In this document: positions 24,220-35,425 of the stretch, piece by piece
Layout of the letters: every line of letters begins with the position of its first letter
Numbering within the stretch: the stretch's first letter is position 1
DNA from: Chimonanthus salicifolius
Taxonomy: Eukaryota > Streptophyta > Magnoliopsida > Laurales > Calycanthaceae
DNA length: 64,000 nt
Assembly: GCA_013350335.1 (NCBI GenBank)
Contig: CM023539.1
Coordinates: 41,154,631 to 41,218,630 of the forward strand
Direction: 5' to 3'
Translations under genes and position numbers: made by a program
Notes under the pieces: model-generated
What the model was told of the DNA's origin: nothing
Databases searched by the model: none
The model's input: the letters and a program-made list of their open reading frames with translations, nothing else

Positions 24220-27200
24220 ATCACTACACTAAAAAAGTGTGAAATTCAATATGGGGTGTCACCATAATTGCCTTTGCGGTCATCGTCATTGTCGTTGTTA
24301 TAAAATATACGGAGTGTCTCACTAGAATAAGAAATACAAAATCATGAGGAAAATGCTGCTTTAATTGAATAGTTTAACAAAATATTGTGTTGAATATTGG
24401 TGCACTTCCACATGTCAATTTCCTGCATAAAATCTTTTTTAAAACGTAGTAGTTAGGTAGATCATGGACCTCTATTGCCAGCCAAGTTGGATGATTGAAT
24501 CAAGACTTCTGAGTCAATTCATACTTGCTTGCGTATAATACAAATCATCCCAAACAATGGATTGGGCTGATCTAGTCACTTGTTGTAAAAGATCTTGTGT
24601 CTTGGGATGATGAAGACCCATTTAGATCCAAAAATAAATATCGATGGTCACAATTTACCAAGGGGTGTTTATCATTCATACAAAAAATTACTAATATAGC
24701 TCGATGATTAGTCGAGTGCTTTAAAAGACTTGAACACCTTAGTCATAAAAAAAGATCATTACTAGATCAAAAGCCTTCTAGGCCCTAAACAAATGAAGCT
24801 CGAATATCAATAAAAGCCGAAAGTTCAATTTACTTGGTCCATTTTAAGTTGAGCCTAATAAACAATACCCACCAACCCAACTTGACCTAAATGCGAGCTT
24901 CAGGGGAGGTGGATGGACCAGGAGAAAAATTCAGTTCGCTGATACTTTCTCTCTCCGGATTTGTTGTTCAAAAAATTCTGAAAAAATTACAGAAAATTTA
25001 TAAATTCTAGACTTCATTTACATGTAATTTTTTTTATTATTTTACGGTCATTTAGATATTTAAATGTAATTTTGAAGTTACAAAATTGGGAATTTTAAAA
25101 TATTTTTTAAAAAAGTGGAAAAACATAAAAAAATCCAAAAAATGGAAAACAAAGTCGAGTAATTTTCTGCTAATTTTCACCTAAATAATGATCATTTTGA
25201 GTTATTTTTATCATTTTTTTCAAGTTTTGACTCTTAAAGAATGAACATGTATAGCTCAGCCTTAAAGCTTTGATGATAGAAGAGTTAAATGGATCTGGGG
25301 CTCAGCCGTGCTTCACCTTCGAATGCCAGAAACTGAATAGGAAAAGACAATTTGACGAGGTATCCAGTTCGAATAGATTGGAATCCATTTTCTAATTGGA
25401 TTAATGGATCCAAATAGGGTTGAGCCTAAATGAAATAACCCAACTTGACTTAACCACTTGAACTTTAGTCTGGGTTGGAGGTTGTAGGGACCTAACATAG
25501 AGATGTCAATGGGTTTGGGTATGCATTGAGTCCTCAATTTTACAGATAAGGCTTCAAAACAACATCACAACTTCTACTGAGGGACTTTAAATTCAGTGTC
25601 TCATTCAAAAGACTGTATACAGATCTTCTCCATCTGGGCCTTCTAGTAATGACTGAGGGGCCTTTTTTTAACTGCCATTACAATTGGTGCAATATGTAGG
25701 GCCTACAAAAAAATTTAATCGGGGGGCCTTTTGGCCTACTTGGGCCAGGCCACAGTACGACGCTTTTACGATGTTGAAGATGGAGGAGATAGAAAAGGGC
25801 TGCCAAGCAACATCATGTTCCGATCCTTTTTCAGGCCATTGTTACTGGCAAGGGCCCAATTAATCAATATACTCATTGTCCATGTCTTGGATACAGGGGT
25901 CAACAGTACACAGCAATTATATTTAGGGGTACAACTTAGGTCCAGCTCTTATTGGTCCTGAATGACCCAACCAGGTCTTTAGGTTGGGCTAGAGGGTGAA
26001 ATTCCTCAACCCAAAATCCGAAATGATCAGCTTGCAAATAGAATAGCCTCAGAGCACTTGATTAATCCTTAGAACATGTGCAAACCTCTCTATCTACACA
26101 CCGGATAACGCTATGGAGAGTGACCCTTTCCATTCCTATTTATCGTTGGTTTGCTAGAAACCATTGGTGTTAATGATGTATGAACTTAACGAGTTAAACA
26201 ACACAAAGCCCTTTGTCCAAACTTCTTTTGAAGAATTTTGTTAATTGTTTATACTTATAGTGTAGAAGACTAAATGGGGGGAGAATAAAATAAAATAAAA
26301 TAACTCAGGTATCTTCTAATTTAACTCATGGCTTTGATCAATATATCAAGAAATGCAACGATTGCAGGAGCAAAGTAAGATTTGAAATGCTTCAAGAGCA
26401 GGCAACAATCCATCCCATCAACACCATTTCATTCACAATTTCCATTTCACATTCAAATGTTCATAATGTGAAATGTCGTGTGATTGAACTGAAGAATGAA
26501 ATGTCAAGTGTGATTACCATAATGTGAGCTTCAAAAAGCAGATTGGAAAATGAAATTTAATAGAACTGTAACTTCTAATATAGAGTTTTACATAATGCCC
26601 ACGTACTTAAAGAGAGGTGAGAGTCCTGGATTTCTTCATAATAAAAAAAAAAAAATGAAAGACGAAAAATGTACGATTTCAGCTGTCAAAAAATATCTAT
26701 TAACAGGTAGTTACATTCACATCCTTACGTGTTTCCTTTCAGCTCACTTTTGAAATCAGAGTGAGCAATCTAGTTGAATACCATAACTCTCCAACCCATA
26801 TAAAAATTGGAAGTGGCAACCCAATTAGGTGCACCATCAAGAACCATTGCACAACACAAATACAATAGAGGCACTCACAAGATTTCAGTGGGGATACTCT
26901 CTCCTGAAATGTTCTCTCTTCCTCTGATTCCATCATTGCGCAGGATATATCTTGCAATATTGTGTTTTCACCACATTCGGCCTTACTTATCGAGCACTTG
27001 GTAATATCTACTCTAAAGACTCTTCACGTCATACTTCGCTGATTAAATTTACACGAGACTATTTTCCTTTTTCCATGGAAAATTGCAATACTCGTCAAAC
27101 AAGCCTAAAATTTCAAACCACAGTCGTTTACCGCAGAGTAAGATACACCCTCAAGCCGATGCCATGTTGTAGGTTCCATCAGTAATTACCACACACCACT

Positions 27201-27222
27201 GTGGACAACAAGCATCTCCCTC
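24220..27222. other. Intergenic DNA between AHP and the PPR gene
   Basis: No supportable gene. The stretch 24950-25250 is an AT-rich repeat that resembles 36040-36240 (shared GGTCATTTAGA.AT and GAAGTTA..AAATTG.GA). A SINE-like fragment lies at about 26045-26130. Confidence 0.4.
26045..26130 (-). mobile_element. SINE-like fragment (family 2)
   Basis: ACTTGATTAATCCTTAGAAC, then GCAAACCTCTCTATCTACAC and GAGAGTGACCCTTT match the order of motifs at 12250-12360 and 46536-46661. Truncated. Confidence 0.4.
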
Positions 27223-27223
27223 C

Positions 27224-27411
27224 ATTTCATTTTCCATTCTTGCAGATGAGGCTCACCACATGGTTTTGAGCTCGAAAACCATGTCCAGACTTGACCTTCA
27301 CAGTGTTAGATTCATGGATTTCATTGTTCATTCTTGCAGATGAAGCTTACAAGAGGGTCTTAAGGTCAAAAACCATGTCCAAACTTGACATTCTCAGAAT
27401 TAGATTTGTGA
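27224..27411. repeat. 94-bp tandem duplication downstream of the PPR gene
   Basis: Copy 1 (27224-27317) and copy 2 (27318-27411) are adjacent and share ATTTCATT..TTCTTGCAGATGA, then CCATGTCC.AACTTGAC and TTAGATT. They differ at many positions, so the duplication is old. It lies about 180 bp beyond the PPR stop codon, probably in its 3' UTR or flank. Confidence 0.7.
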
Positions 27412-27588
27412 CAACCAACACTATACCAACTGCTTATCTGGTGGATCACGAAGTTCCAATTTGAGAAGTCTTAGAACTGGGATTATGTGCCAGCCACAAC
27501 AATGGCATTGCTACTGTGCTGCCATGGATTGGCTTGATGGTCATAAGGAATCTAGTACCATGACCTCTACTTGGCTAAAGTTTGAAAA

Positions 27589-29697
27589 TCACCAATAGTC
27601 CTTGCATGAACAAGATCCATTTCTAAAATGATGGAAGCGGCTATTATCCCTCACAATAATTTCCCGACCATAGATATCTGAGAGGAGCTTAGTAACTAAG
27701 TGGCAATCATTACAGACACGAAGGTTTTTCATCACTCGAATCGGTTGACCTGGTTCAACATTAATGAGACCAAAGGCAATTGCAAGCCGTTCACTGTGAT
27801 GAGCCAATTCTTCTTCCTTCTCCTTATCTTCTATGCACAACAAAACCTGTGTCTTGTCTGGAATATATCCTGCACATTTCAGCTTCTCTCTAATCTCATC
27901 AAGCTTTGAATAGATATCTATGGACCGAGGATGTGAGCCATCACCGACAATGAATGAATGGACCACACCCTTGTGTTCTATTGAACTGTGGCCAGGCTCC
28001 TTTTTCACTTCCCTTTTCTTCATTATTCCTCTCAAACTTGAGACATCATTCCACCTGCCTGCAGCAGCATAAATATTGGAGAGAAGAACATAGCATCCAG
28101 TAGCATCTGGAGCTAGCTCAATTACACGTTTAGCTGCATATTCACCAATCTCAATATTTCCATGGTTCCGACAGCCACTGAGAAGACTCATCCAAACTAT
28201 ATCATTTGGTCTCTTCGGCATGTTTTCTATCACATCCTTTGCCTCTTCCAAGTGCCCAGCTCTACAAAGAATGTCCACCAGACACCCATAGTGTTCAGTT
28301 GTGGGTATGATTCCATATTCATTTCTCATAACTTCAAAATACCGATGCCCCTCATCAACCATGCCTACATGACTACATGCATTCAATATGCCAATGAAAG
28401 TTATACCATTAGGCTTTATTCCATATATCTGCATTTCTGAAAACAATTTCATAGCAAGGTCAGCCATACCATGCATTCCCAATCCATTGATTATCGCAGT
28501 CCAATGCCCCAACCTTCTTTTAGGAATTGCATAAAAAACTTTCAGTGCATTCTCAATACTCCCACACTTGGAGTACATGTCAATAAGTGATGTGCCAAGG
28601 ACTCCATTAATCTTAAACCCATGTCTATCCATGTAAGAATGAATCTGACTACCCTCAGTAAGGAGACCTAAGCCTGAAGAGGCAGAAAGAGCACCAACCA
28701 AGGTCGCGTCATTTGGCACCATACCGGCCCTCAGTGCTGCATGAAATATCTCCAAAGATTCCTTGAAGCGTCCATTACATTCATACCCTGCAATCATAGA
28801 ATTCCAAGTGATAATGTTTCTCTCAGGCGCTTCATCAAATAATTGGTGAGATAGATCAACTTTCCCACATTTCATATACCCATCTATCATTGCATTCCAA
28901 GATACCACATTCCTCTCTGGCATCCCATCAAAAAGTTCACGCGCAATTTCAACCATGCCACATTTGGAATAGCCATCAATCATGGCAGTCCAAGAGAACA
29001 AATCCCTCTGAGGCATTTCATCAAATACCTTACGTGCCATCTCAATCTCCCTACATTTTGCATACCCATCAATCAAGGAGTTCCAGGAGACCAAATCTCT
29101 CTCCGTCATTCTAACAAACACCTTGTATGCGGATCCCATCTTGCCACATTTCGAATAGAAGCTAACTAAGCTACTCTGCACATAGATATCTGATCCAAAC
29201 CCGCTTTTCATAGCCAATGCATGAATCTGTTCTCCTTCCTCGATTGCACGCAACCGCGCACAACCCTTGATGACACAAGGGAAGGTAAAATTATCAGCTG
29301 AGACCCGTGAATCAAGCAGCAACCCATAGAAGAGGACAATGGCATCGTCCGAGCGGTGGTTCTGGACGTAGGACTTTATGATGAAATTCCAACAAAGGGA
29401 GTCGGGTTGTTGGATGCAGTCGAAGACAGATCTAGCGTAGTCAAGATTTCCAATTTTGAGGTCGGAGTAGAGGTTTAGGAGGCGAGAAGAGACGTGGGGT
29501 TGGTGGAAAATGCCGGTTTTGATGGTGGAAGCGTGTAACTGTTGGAGTTGTCGGTGGGTTTTGCAGGATTTGAGAAGAGAGAGATGGAATTGGGATTGGG
29601 GTTGGGGTTGGGGTTGGGGTTGGGATTGAGATTGAGATTGGGGTTGTTGGGGAAGGCAAGGTTCGAGGGGCGTTTGGATTGCTGAGAATTTCAGCAT
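27589..29697 (-). CDS. DYW-class pentatricopeptide repeat protein, organellar RNA editing type
   Basis: Single intronless frame of 702 aa from the ATG at 29697 (MLKFSAIQ). A longer in-frame reading from a TTG three codons upstream is not needed. After a Gln/Ser/Pro-rich stretch (residues 17-36) comes a PLS-type PPR array with repeated DLVSWNSLIDGYAKC-like and RNVVSWNAMIDGYMKC-like units to about residue 510, then E/E+ motifs and a PG box (KKEPGHSSIEHKG). A full DYW domain of about 114 residues contains HSE (H634, E636), CNDC (C662, C665) and the terminal KDYW. Known role of the class: binding organellar transcripts and, with an intact zinc-dependent deaminase signature, C-to-U editing. The site it edits and whether it goes to plastid or mitochondrion cannot be told. 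A foldback transposon begins only 320 bp upstream of the start. Confidence 0.96.
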   Translation of the reverse strand: MLKFSAIQTPLEPCLPQQPQSQSQSQPQPQPQPQSQFHLSLLKSCKTHRQLQQLHASTIKTGIFHQPHVSSRLLNLYSDLKIGNLDYARSVFDCIQQPDSLCWNFIIKSYVQNHRSDDAIVLFYGLLLDSRVSADNFTFPCVIKGCARLRAIEEGEQIHALAMKSGFGSDIYVQSSLVSFYSKCGKMGSAYKVFVRMTERDLVSWNSLIDGYAKCREIEMARKVFDEMPQRDLFSWTAMIDGYSKCGMVEIARELFDGMPERNVVSWNAMIDGYMKCGKVDLSHQLFDEAPERNIITWNSMIAGYECNGRFKESLEIFHAALRAGMVPNDATLVGALSASSGLGLLTEGSQIHSYMDRHGFKINGVLGTSLIDMYSKCGSIENALKVFYAIPKRRLGHWTAIINGLGMHGMADLAMKLFSEMQIYGIKPNGITFIGILNACSHVGMVDEGHRYFEVMRNEYGIIPTTEHYGCLVDILCRAGHLEEAKDVIENMPKRPNDIVWMSLLSGCRNHGNIEIGEYAAKRVIELAPDATGCYVLLSNIYAAAGRWNDVSSLRGIMKKREVKKEPGHSSIEHKGVVHSFIVGDGSHPRSIDIYSKLDEIREKLKCAGYIPDKTQVLLCIEDKEKEEELAHHSERLAIAFGLINVEPGQPIRVMKNLRVCNDCHLVTKLLSDIYGREIIVRDNSRFHHFRNGSCSCKDYW
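29592..29624 (+). repeat. TTGGGG-type repeat inside the PPR coding region
   Basis: Six G runs of three or four bases separated by TT or ATT occur on the plus strand, i.e. the template strand of the PPR gene. They encode the Gln/Pro alternation at about residues 25-36. The pattern satisfies a G-quadruplex motif. Confidence 0.75.
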
Positions 29698-30016
29698 TTT
29701 GTCCAACGCCGATTCCTTCTTCAGTACACCTCGCTGCCGGTTTCCATGATTGCAGCAGACGGAAATTGAAGAATACCTTGATTAGATTAAATCACAAGAG
29801 AAAAAATACACTACAAACGTCACTCAAAAAAATAAAAAAACAAAAGAAAAAAAATAGTTCTCACCCTTTTATCCAAATTCCATTATTTTCCCCTCTTTGT
29901 TTTTTGTCTCACATTAACTCTCGTCCACGTGGTGCGTTGCTGTTAATGTCAGATTTTGCTGTGGTCTGATATTTGCAGTCTTGAATTCTCTCTTATTAAA
30001 GTTTAGAATTATTTTA
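29698..30016 (-). promoter_or_regulatory. Upstream region of the PPR gene
   Basis: Only about 320 bp separate the PPR start codon from the foldback transposon. The stretch is A-rich in the middle (29815-29850). No certain TATA box or transcription start is visible. Confidence 0.4.
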
Positions 30017-30339
30017 GGGTCTCCAGTTATACATCCGCAAAATCTCTCTTTATACATCCGTTTTTATTTTTTTAAGTGACTAATTACCATTTTGTCCCAA
30101 TATTTTTCTTAGTTCGAATGAATTCTGAGTTAATTTTGTCATTTATTCGAACAAATGGACATATGTCCATCTAATTTGATTCGTTCGAACTAATCCCCTT
30201 TATAAATCCATTTATTCAAATGAATGAAACGGGTGAACAGTAACACCCATGTTACTGTTTACCCATCTGAATGAAAACTGGTGAACAGTCACCCGTTAAT
30301 GAATAAGTAATTCATTCGAATGAATCGATTTTTTTTTAA

Positions 30340-30970
30340 ATTTCAAAATTATTTTTTAAGCATTGTGTATTTTCAAAAGTTTTCAAATTAAATATCCGGA
30401 CTAATTACTTTGATAAAAATACTTTAACATTTCAAGGTGTTTTGACACTCCGAAATATTTAAAACATAGTATTTTACAAATACGAGTATCCCTAGAGTGT
30501 GCCGAAAACATATTTAGGAGTGTCAAAAGACCTTTAAGTCTTAAAGTATATTTATCAGGTCATCGTAATTAATCCGGATATTCAATTTGAGAAATTTTGG
30601 AAATACACAGTGCTTAAAAAATAACTTTAAAGTTTTAAAAGAGATTTTATTATTTAATACACTATGCACATTATTTTTTAAGCACCGTGTATTTTCAAAA
30701 TTTCTCAAATTGAATATCCGGACTAATTACGATGACCTGATAAATATACTTTAAGACTTCAAGGTCTTTTGACACTCCTAAATATGTTTTCGGCACACCC
30801 TAGGAATACCCTTATTTGTATAATACTGTGTTTTAAATATTTAAGAGTGTCAAAACACCTTGAAGTCTTAAAGTATTTTTATCATATTATTTTAATTAGT
30901 CCAGATATTTAATTTAAAAAATTTTGGAAATACATAGTGCTTAAAAAATAACTTTAAAATTTAAAAAAAA
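30340..30970. repeat. Inner palindrome of the left arm
   Basis: From TTTTTTAAGCATTGTGTATT the left half runs through GGACTAATTAC, TTGACACTCC and TGCCGAAAACATATTTAGGA. The same motifs return as complements between 30668 and 30965. About 50 bp of unpaired spacer containing TTTAATACACTATGCACATT lies at the centre. Confidence 0.8.
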
Positions 30971-31208
30971 ATCGATTCATTCGAATAAATCAATTCATTG
31001 GTGATTCCTTCGGATGAATCACTGATTCATCAATTCATTAGTGGTTCATATCACTAATTCAGTTCATTAGAATGAATCAGGCTGATTCATTCTAATGAAC
31101 TGATTCATTTTTTTTTAAATTTCAAAGTTATTTTTTAATCACTGTATATTTCCAAAAATTTTCAAATTAAATTTCCGGACTAATCACTGTATGTTTTGAC
31201 ACTCTTAA

Positions 31209-34200
31209 TGTAATACCCTGCCCCGGATTAAGCATGTTTTAGCTTAATTTCGTGTTTTAACCGGATGATCTCGAGGTTTTTAGTCAGGGCTTTGAGGAAA
31301 GCCAAGCGAGGCCCAATCCGAGGCCGTAAGCTCGGTGATCCAGCCCGTCGAGCTGGAGGGATATTTTGGTAATTTTACCGTGTGTCGTATAAATTTTCAT
31401 AATTGGTGCGAATTGTTGATTTTCATTGATTGATAATACCCTCTTTTGAATGATTTGCATTCTAAGTTTTAAATGAATTTATTTTTCAGAAAATGATATT
31501 TAAATATCGCCCGAAAGAGAGTTTTAATTATTTTAAATATTTTCGGGAAGGAGTTAAATTTCGAAAATGGTATTGGGTGTTAGACCATTGTAATAATGAA
31601 CTAGATATTTCATTTCATCTCAAAATAAGATGTACAAATTAGTTATTTTTACATTTGTTTAATTAAGTAATTATGGGTAAAATGTGATTTTTTGTTTAAA
31701 TCAAAGGTTTTTAACGAGAGATAGTTCATGTAATTTTTATGGTGACCTAAGTTTTAAAAACCCAACCCATCTGTAAGGTTGGATCTGACTTTAGAGTTTT
31801 AAATTTATTACTTGTAGTTTAAAAATCAGTTTTTATGAAAAATAGGGCTTATCTGCAAATTTGTTTTCGATGGAGGGCTAATCTGCAACCGCAGGATTTC
31901 CTGTCAACGCCATGCAGGCGTGCTCTGGCCACTCGGCCGGATTTCCTGAATTTCCGGCAATGATGAGTGCAGTCGTCCCATCCCATCTCTTACCTTACCG
32001 ACGAATGATGAGAACTCCGTCTGTCCCGTCCCATCGCTGCTGCTGATTGTGCAGCTGATTTCCGGCGTCTCTCCTCAATCCAAATCCTATAAATTGAAGC
32101 CTTCGTCGATCATTTGAAACTCCCAGCTGAATTGCATTTTCTCTCCTTTCTCTGTTCTCTGTTCTCTGTATTTCAAAACAGACCCGTTTAAGCACCAAGA
32201 GCCTCTGTTAAGCTGCTGTTTTTAAGTAACAGTGAGCTTAGAGGAAGAAACTTCAAAAATCCGAATTTCAAATCAGGAATCAAAACCAAGGTATCCATTG
32301 CATTCCTTTTTAAATTCTAACCGATTTAGAATCAAACAAAATCGATTTTGACCATGTTTCCAATGAGAAAAACCAGTTTTAAGTTTTAAGGAAAACCATG
32401 GGTTTCATGTACCCGTGAGGATTTACCCTTAAAATCGGATGACCCTTTGAGCTTTTGAGCTCCAAACCTCCCCCTATGGAAAGAGGACTCCCAGAGGAGT
32501 CCATCAGACCAGACGGATGTGAAAAATGAATCCGGGAAGCCCTCCCTTTATGGAATCGCATTTCACCCTGTTTCCGCCGTCACTGTCTGCTGGTGCAGAC
32601 AGTTGAGGAAGACGACTCTCGGAAGGACCGAGAGTCGTTCTTCGGAAGGTCCGAACCTTCGGACGGTCTGACCCTCGGACGTTCCGAGCTTCACCCCGAA
32701 GCCCAGCACGCCCGAGGCAAACCTGACCCTTCGGACGCACCGAGCCGAGCTCGGAAGGACCGAGCCCAGTTCGGAAGGACCATCAGCCTTCGGACGTTCC
32801 GAGCTTCAACCCGAAGCCCAGACCGCCCGAGGCGAGCCAGATCCATTTCGGAAGGACCGAACATCTTCGGAAGGTCCGAACCAGCCTTCGGACGTTCCGA
32901 GCTCTGCAGACCCACCAGACTTCTATTTTCTGTTTTCTGTCTGTTCGGATGGACTTCGGACGGTCCGAAACCCAGTCTTCGGACGATCCGAAGTCAGGCC
33001 TCAAGTTCCGAGGCCAGAGACCCAGTGTTGAGTGGTTCAGATGATCCGAAGCCACTGTACCCAAGTTCCGAAGTGATGTTCCGAGGAACACAGTTTTTAA
33101 AAGAATAAAATATTGTGTGATTACCATTTTAATCTTGATTATTATTTAGTTAATGTAATTGCTCGTTGACGATGATTTAAACCCCCCTGTTAATTAAAAT
33201 TGTACTAACCCTTTTTCCTCTTACTATTTATAGTGTAAATACTATTGTATACGCTTTCAGTCCGACACTAGTCGGGAACTGAGTGATTCACTTTCAGGCC
33301 GGCACTATAGTTGGGCACTGAGTGACCTCGAGGCCTACTCAAAATGTCAGCTCTGGTCCCATCCAGAAGACAACCGAGAAGTGACCCGAGGATCTAGACC
33401 TTACTCAATAAGTCAATCAGGTCAATGCCCAGAAGACAATATGAGTTTGGACTGAGCCCCTTATGTTTATTATATTATTATCTTGTGGATAAATTAAAAA
33501 GGGATAGAAACCAAGTAGGAGACTCATTCCATTAAACCCGATATTTTGTGGGAAAATATATGATTTCCAAATTCTACGTATATGTACGTATTTGTTATGT
33601 ATATTGATTGAGCACTTGTATGTTGTTTGAACAGAGACCGCGAAACCACACAATCACGGTGAGGGAACTTAACTCTGCAGATTTTGTAAACAGGTGTTAT
33701 TTTGAGCAATGAGTGGTTTCGGTTTTGATGAACCCACTCATGTGCCTATACATGATGCACTATGGTAAGAGTGCTGGGATGATTTGATATTACGGTGTTG
33801 ACCGTATGTGTATGTAAGACTGCTTCCACGTACCTGGGCTATTGAACCAATATCGGCCATATGAGAGATGGTTTATGTCTACTGGACCATGGGCGGACCA
33901 TGCTGTCGTCAGTTGCTGACTTGAGGGTGTCAGTATCGGCTAAGTTTAAGAGCCGGAGATGTACTTGTAAGGATGTATTTTGACCGTGTCGGGACTTAAT
34001 ACTGGTCTCAGTGTAGTCGGCAGGTGTTACGGTGGTTAATGGCAGTGATTGATAGTTGATGATGTTATTATCTGATTTAAGATTATGCTTACTGTTGTCA
34101 AGCATGTGATTAACTGTTGTTAACCTGTTTTATATTTACTTAATGTGCATTGTTAATTATCCTTCACTGGGCTAGTTAGCTCACACCACTCACCTTTCAG

Positions 34201-34615
34201 GCAATGAACCCGAGGAGGAGGACCCTCTCTTTCAGGCTTAGGGCGTTTGAGCTAAAACAGTGTTTTGGGATTCCCCCGGAGCGGAATGCCCCGATCTCCT
34301 TCTGTTGGTTCTTGGAACCGTTGTTTTTGCATTAATTTGTATTTGACTTTTGTAATCGGCTATGTTGCCATTTGAGACGATGTTATAGATTGATTTATCA
34401 ATGTTGGTATCTGTTTGATCATTTTTATGAGTGGATGTTATTGTTGTGTTGAGCATATGGTACATGTTTGAGTCCACTTATCAGGCTGATGTGTAACCGC
34501 TGGGCCTAACTGTTGATCCTGCCCAGTAAGAGTGCTTGTGGTTTAGTTTACTTATCTTTCAAAAAAAAAAAAATCAGTCGCGTTCCGGGCCCACCGGTCG
34601 GGTCGGGGCGTGACA
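31209..34615. mobile_element. Solo LTR (3.4 kb), probably Ty3/gypsy type
   Basis: Begins TGTAATACCCTGCCCCGG and ends GGTCGGGGCGTGACA, with exact 5-bp direct repeats CTTAA at 31204-31208 and 34616-34620, so it inserted as one unit into the right arm of the foldback element. TG...CA ends, the 5-bp duplication, no internal pol and the 3407-bp length fit a solo LTR of a large-LTR element. A TATA-like CTATAAATTGAAG lies at about 32087. The GC-rich dyad array at 32616-33085 lies within it. The superfamily is inferred only from the termini. Confidence 0.75.
32616..33085. repeat. GC-rich array of TTCGGA..TCCGAA dyads
   Basis: More than a dozen copies of CTTCGGACGNTCCGAGC and TTCGGAAGGTCCGAAC-like units occur with irregular spacing, each nearly palindromic around GG(A/T)CC or CG. 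The array is strikingly GC-rich compared with the rest of the window. Open frames through it on both strands (for example 32593-33108 plus) are a by-product of its composition and show no domain. Confidence 0.8.
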
Positions 34616-35425
34616 CTTAAATATTTAAAACATAGTATTTTACAAATAAGGGTATCCCTAGAGTGTGCCGAAAACATATTTAGGAGTGTCAAAAGACCTT
34701 GAAGTCTTAAAGTATATTTATCAGGTCATCGTAATTAGGCCGGATATTCAATTTGAGAAATTTTGAAAATACACGGTGCTTAAAAAATAATGTGCATAGT
34801 GTATTAAATAATAAAATCTCTTTTAAAACTTTAAAGTTATTTTTTAAGCACTGTGTATTTCCAAAATTTCTCAAATTGAATATCCGAACTAATTACGATG
34901 ACCTGATAAATATACTTTAAGACTTCAAGGTCTTTTGACACTCCTAAATATGTTTTCGGCACACCTTAGGGATACCCTTATTTGTAAAATACTGTGTTTT
35001 AAATATTTCAGAATGTCAAAACACCTTAAAGTGTTAAAGTATTTTTATCAGATTATCGTAATTAGTCCGAATATTTAATTTGAAAAATTTTGGAAATACA
35101 CAATGCTTAAAAAATAATTTTGAAATTAAAAAAAAATCGATTCATTCACACTTCACGGGTTAACAGTAACACGGGTAAACAGTAACCCGCGTAACTGTTC
35201 ACCCGCTTAATTCATTCCAACTAATGGGTTTAGAAGGGTGATTGGTTCGAACGAATCAAAATTGGATGGGCTTGATTCTATTCGTTCGAACAAATGGAGA
35301 AATGAACTCGGAATTCGTTCGAATGAATGGAAACACAGGGGCAAAATGGTAATTAGCCACCTTCACCCGAAAATGGGTGTGTAGAGAGAGATTTTCCGGG
35401 TGTGTAAACGGGGACCCTTATTTTA

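Larger units (their letters stand above)
30017..35417. mobile_element. Foldback (long inverted repeat) DNA transposon, MULE-like, split by a solo LTR
   Basis: Ends are GGGTCTCCAGTTATACATCC (left) and, read inward from the right, GGGTCCCCGTTTACACACCC. Direct repeats TTATTTTA flank it at 30009-30016 and 35418-35425 (nine bases if a following G is counted). Without the nested LTR it is about 1.99 kb. The whole is a palindrome centred at 31081 (AATGAATCAG-G-CTGATTCATT). Each roughly 1-kb arm contains its own smaller palindrome, centred near 30661 on the left and near 34810 on the right, and the two small palindromes are in opposite orientation, as expected for mirrored arms. No transposase is present. 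Confidence 0.85.

Noticed and set aside
29698..29706. Three extra codons before the PPR ATG
   Set aside because: They begin with TTG; the first ATG at 29697 is sufficient.
32593..33108. A 171-codon frame and opposite-strand frames through the GC-rich array
   Set aside because: Open frames arise from the GC-rich dyad repeats in several frames at once; no domain is seen and the region is inside a solo LTR.
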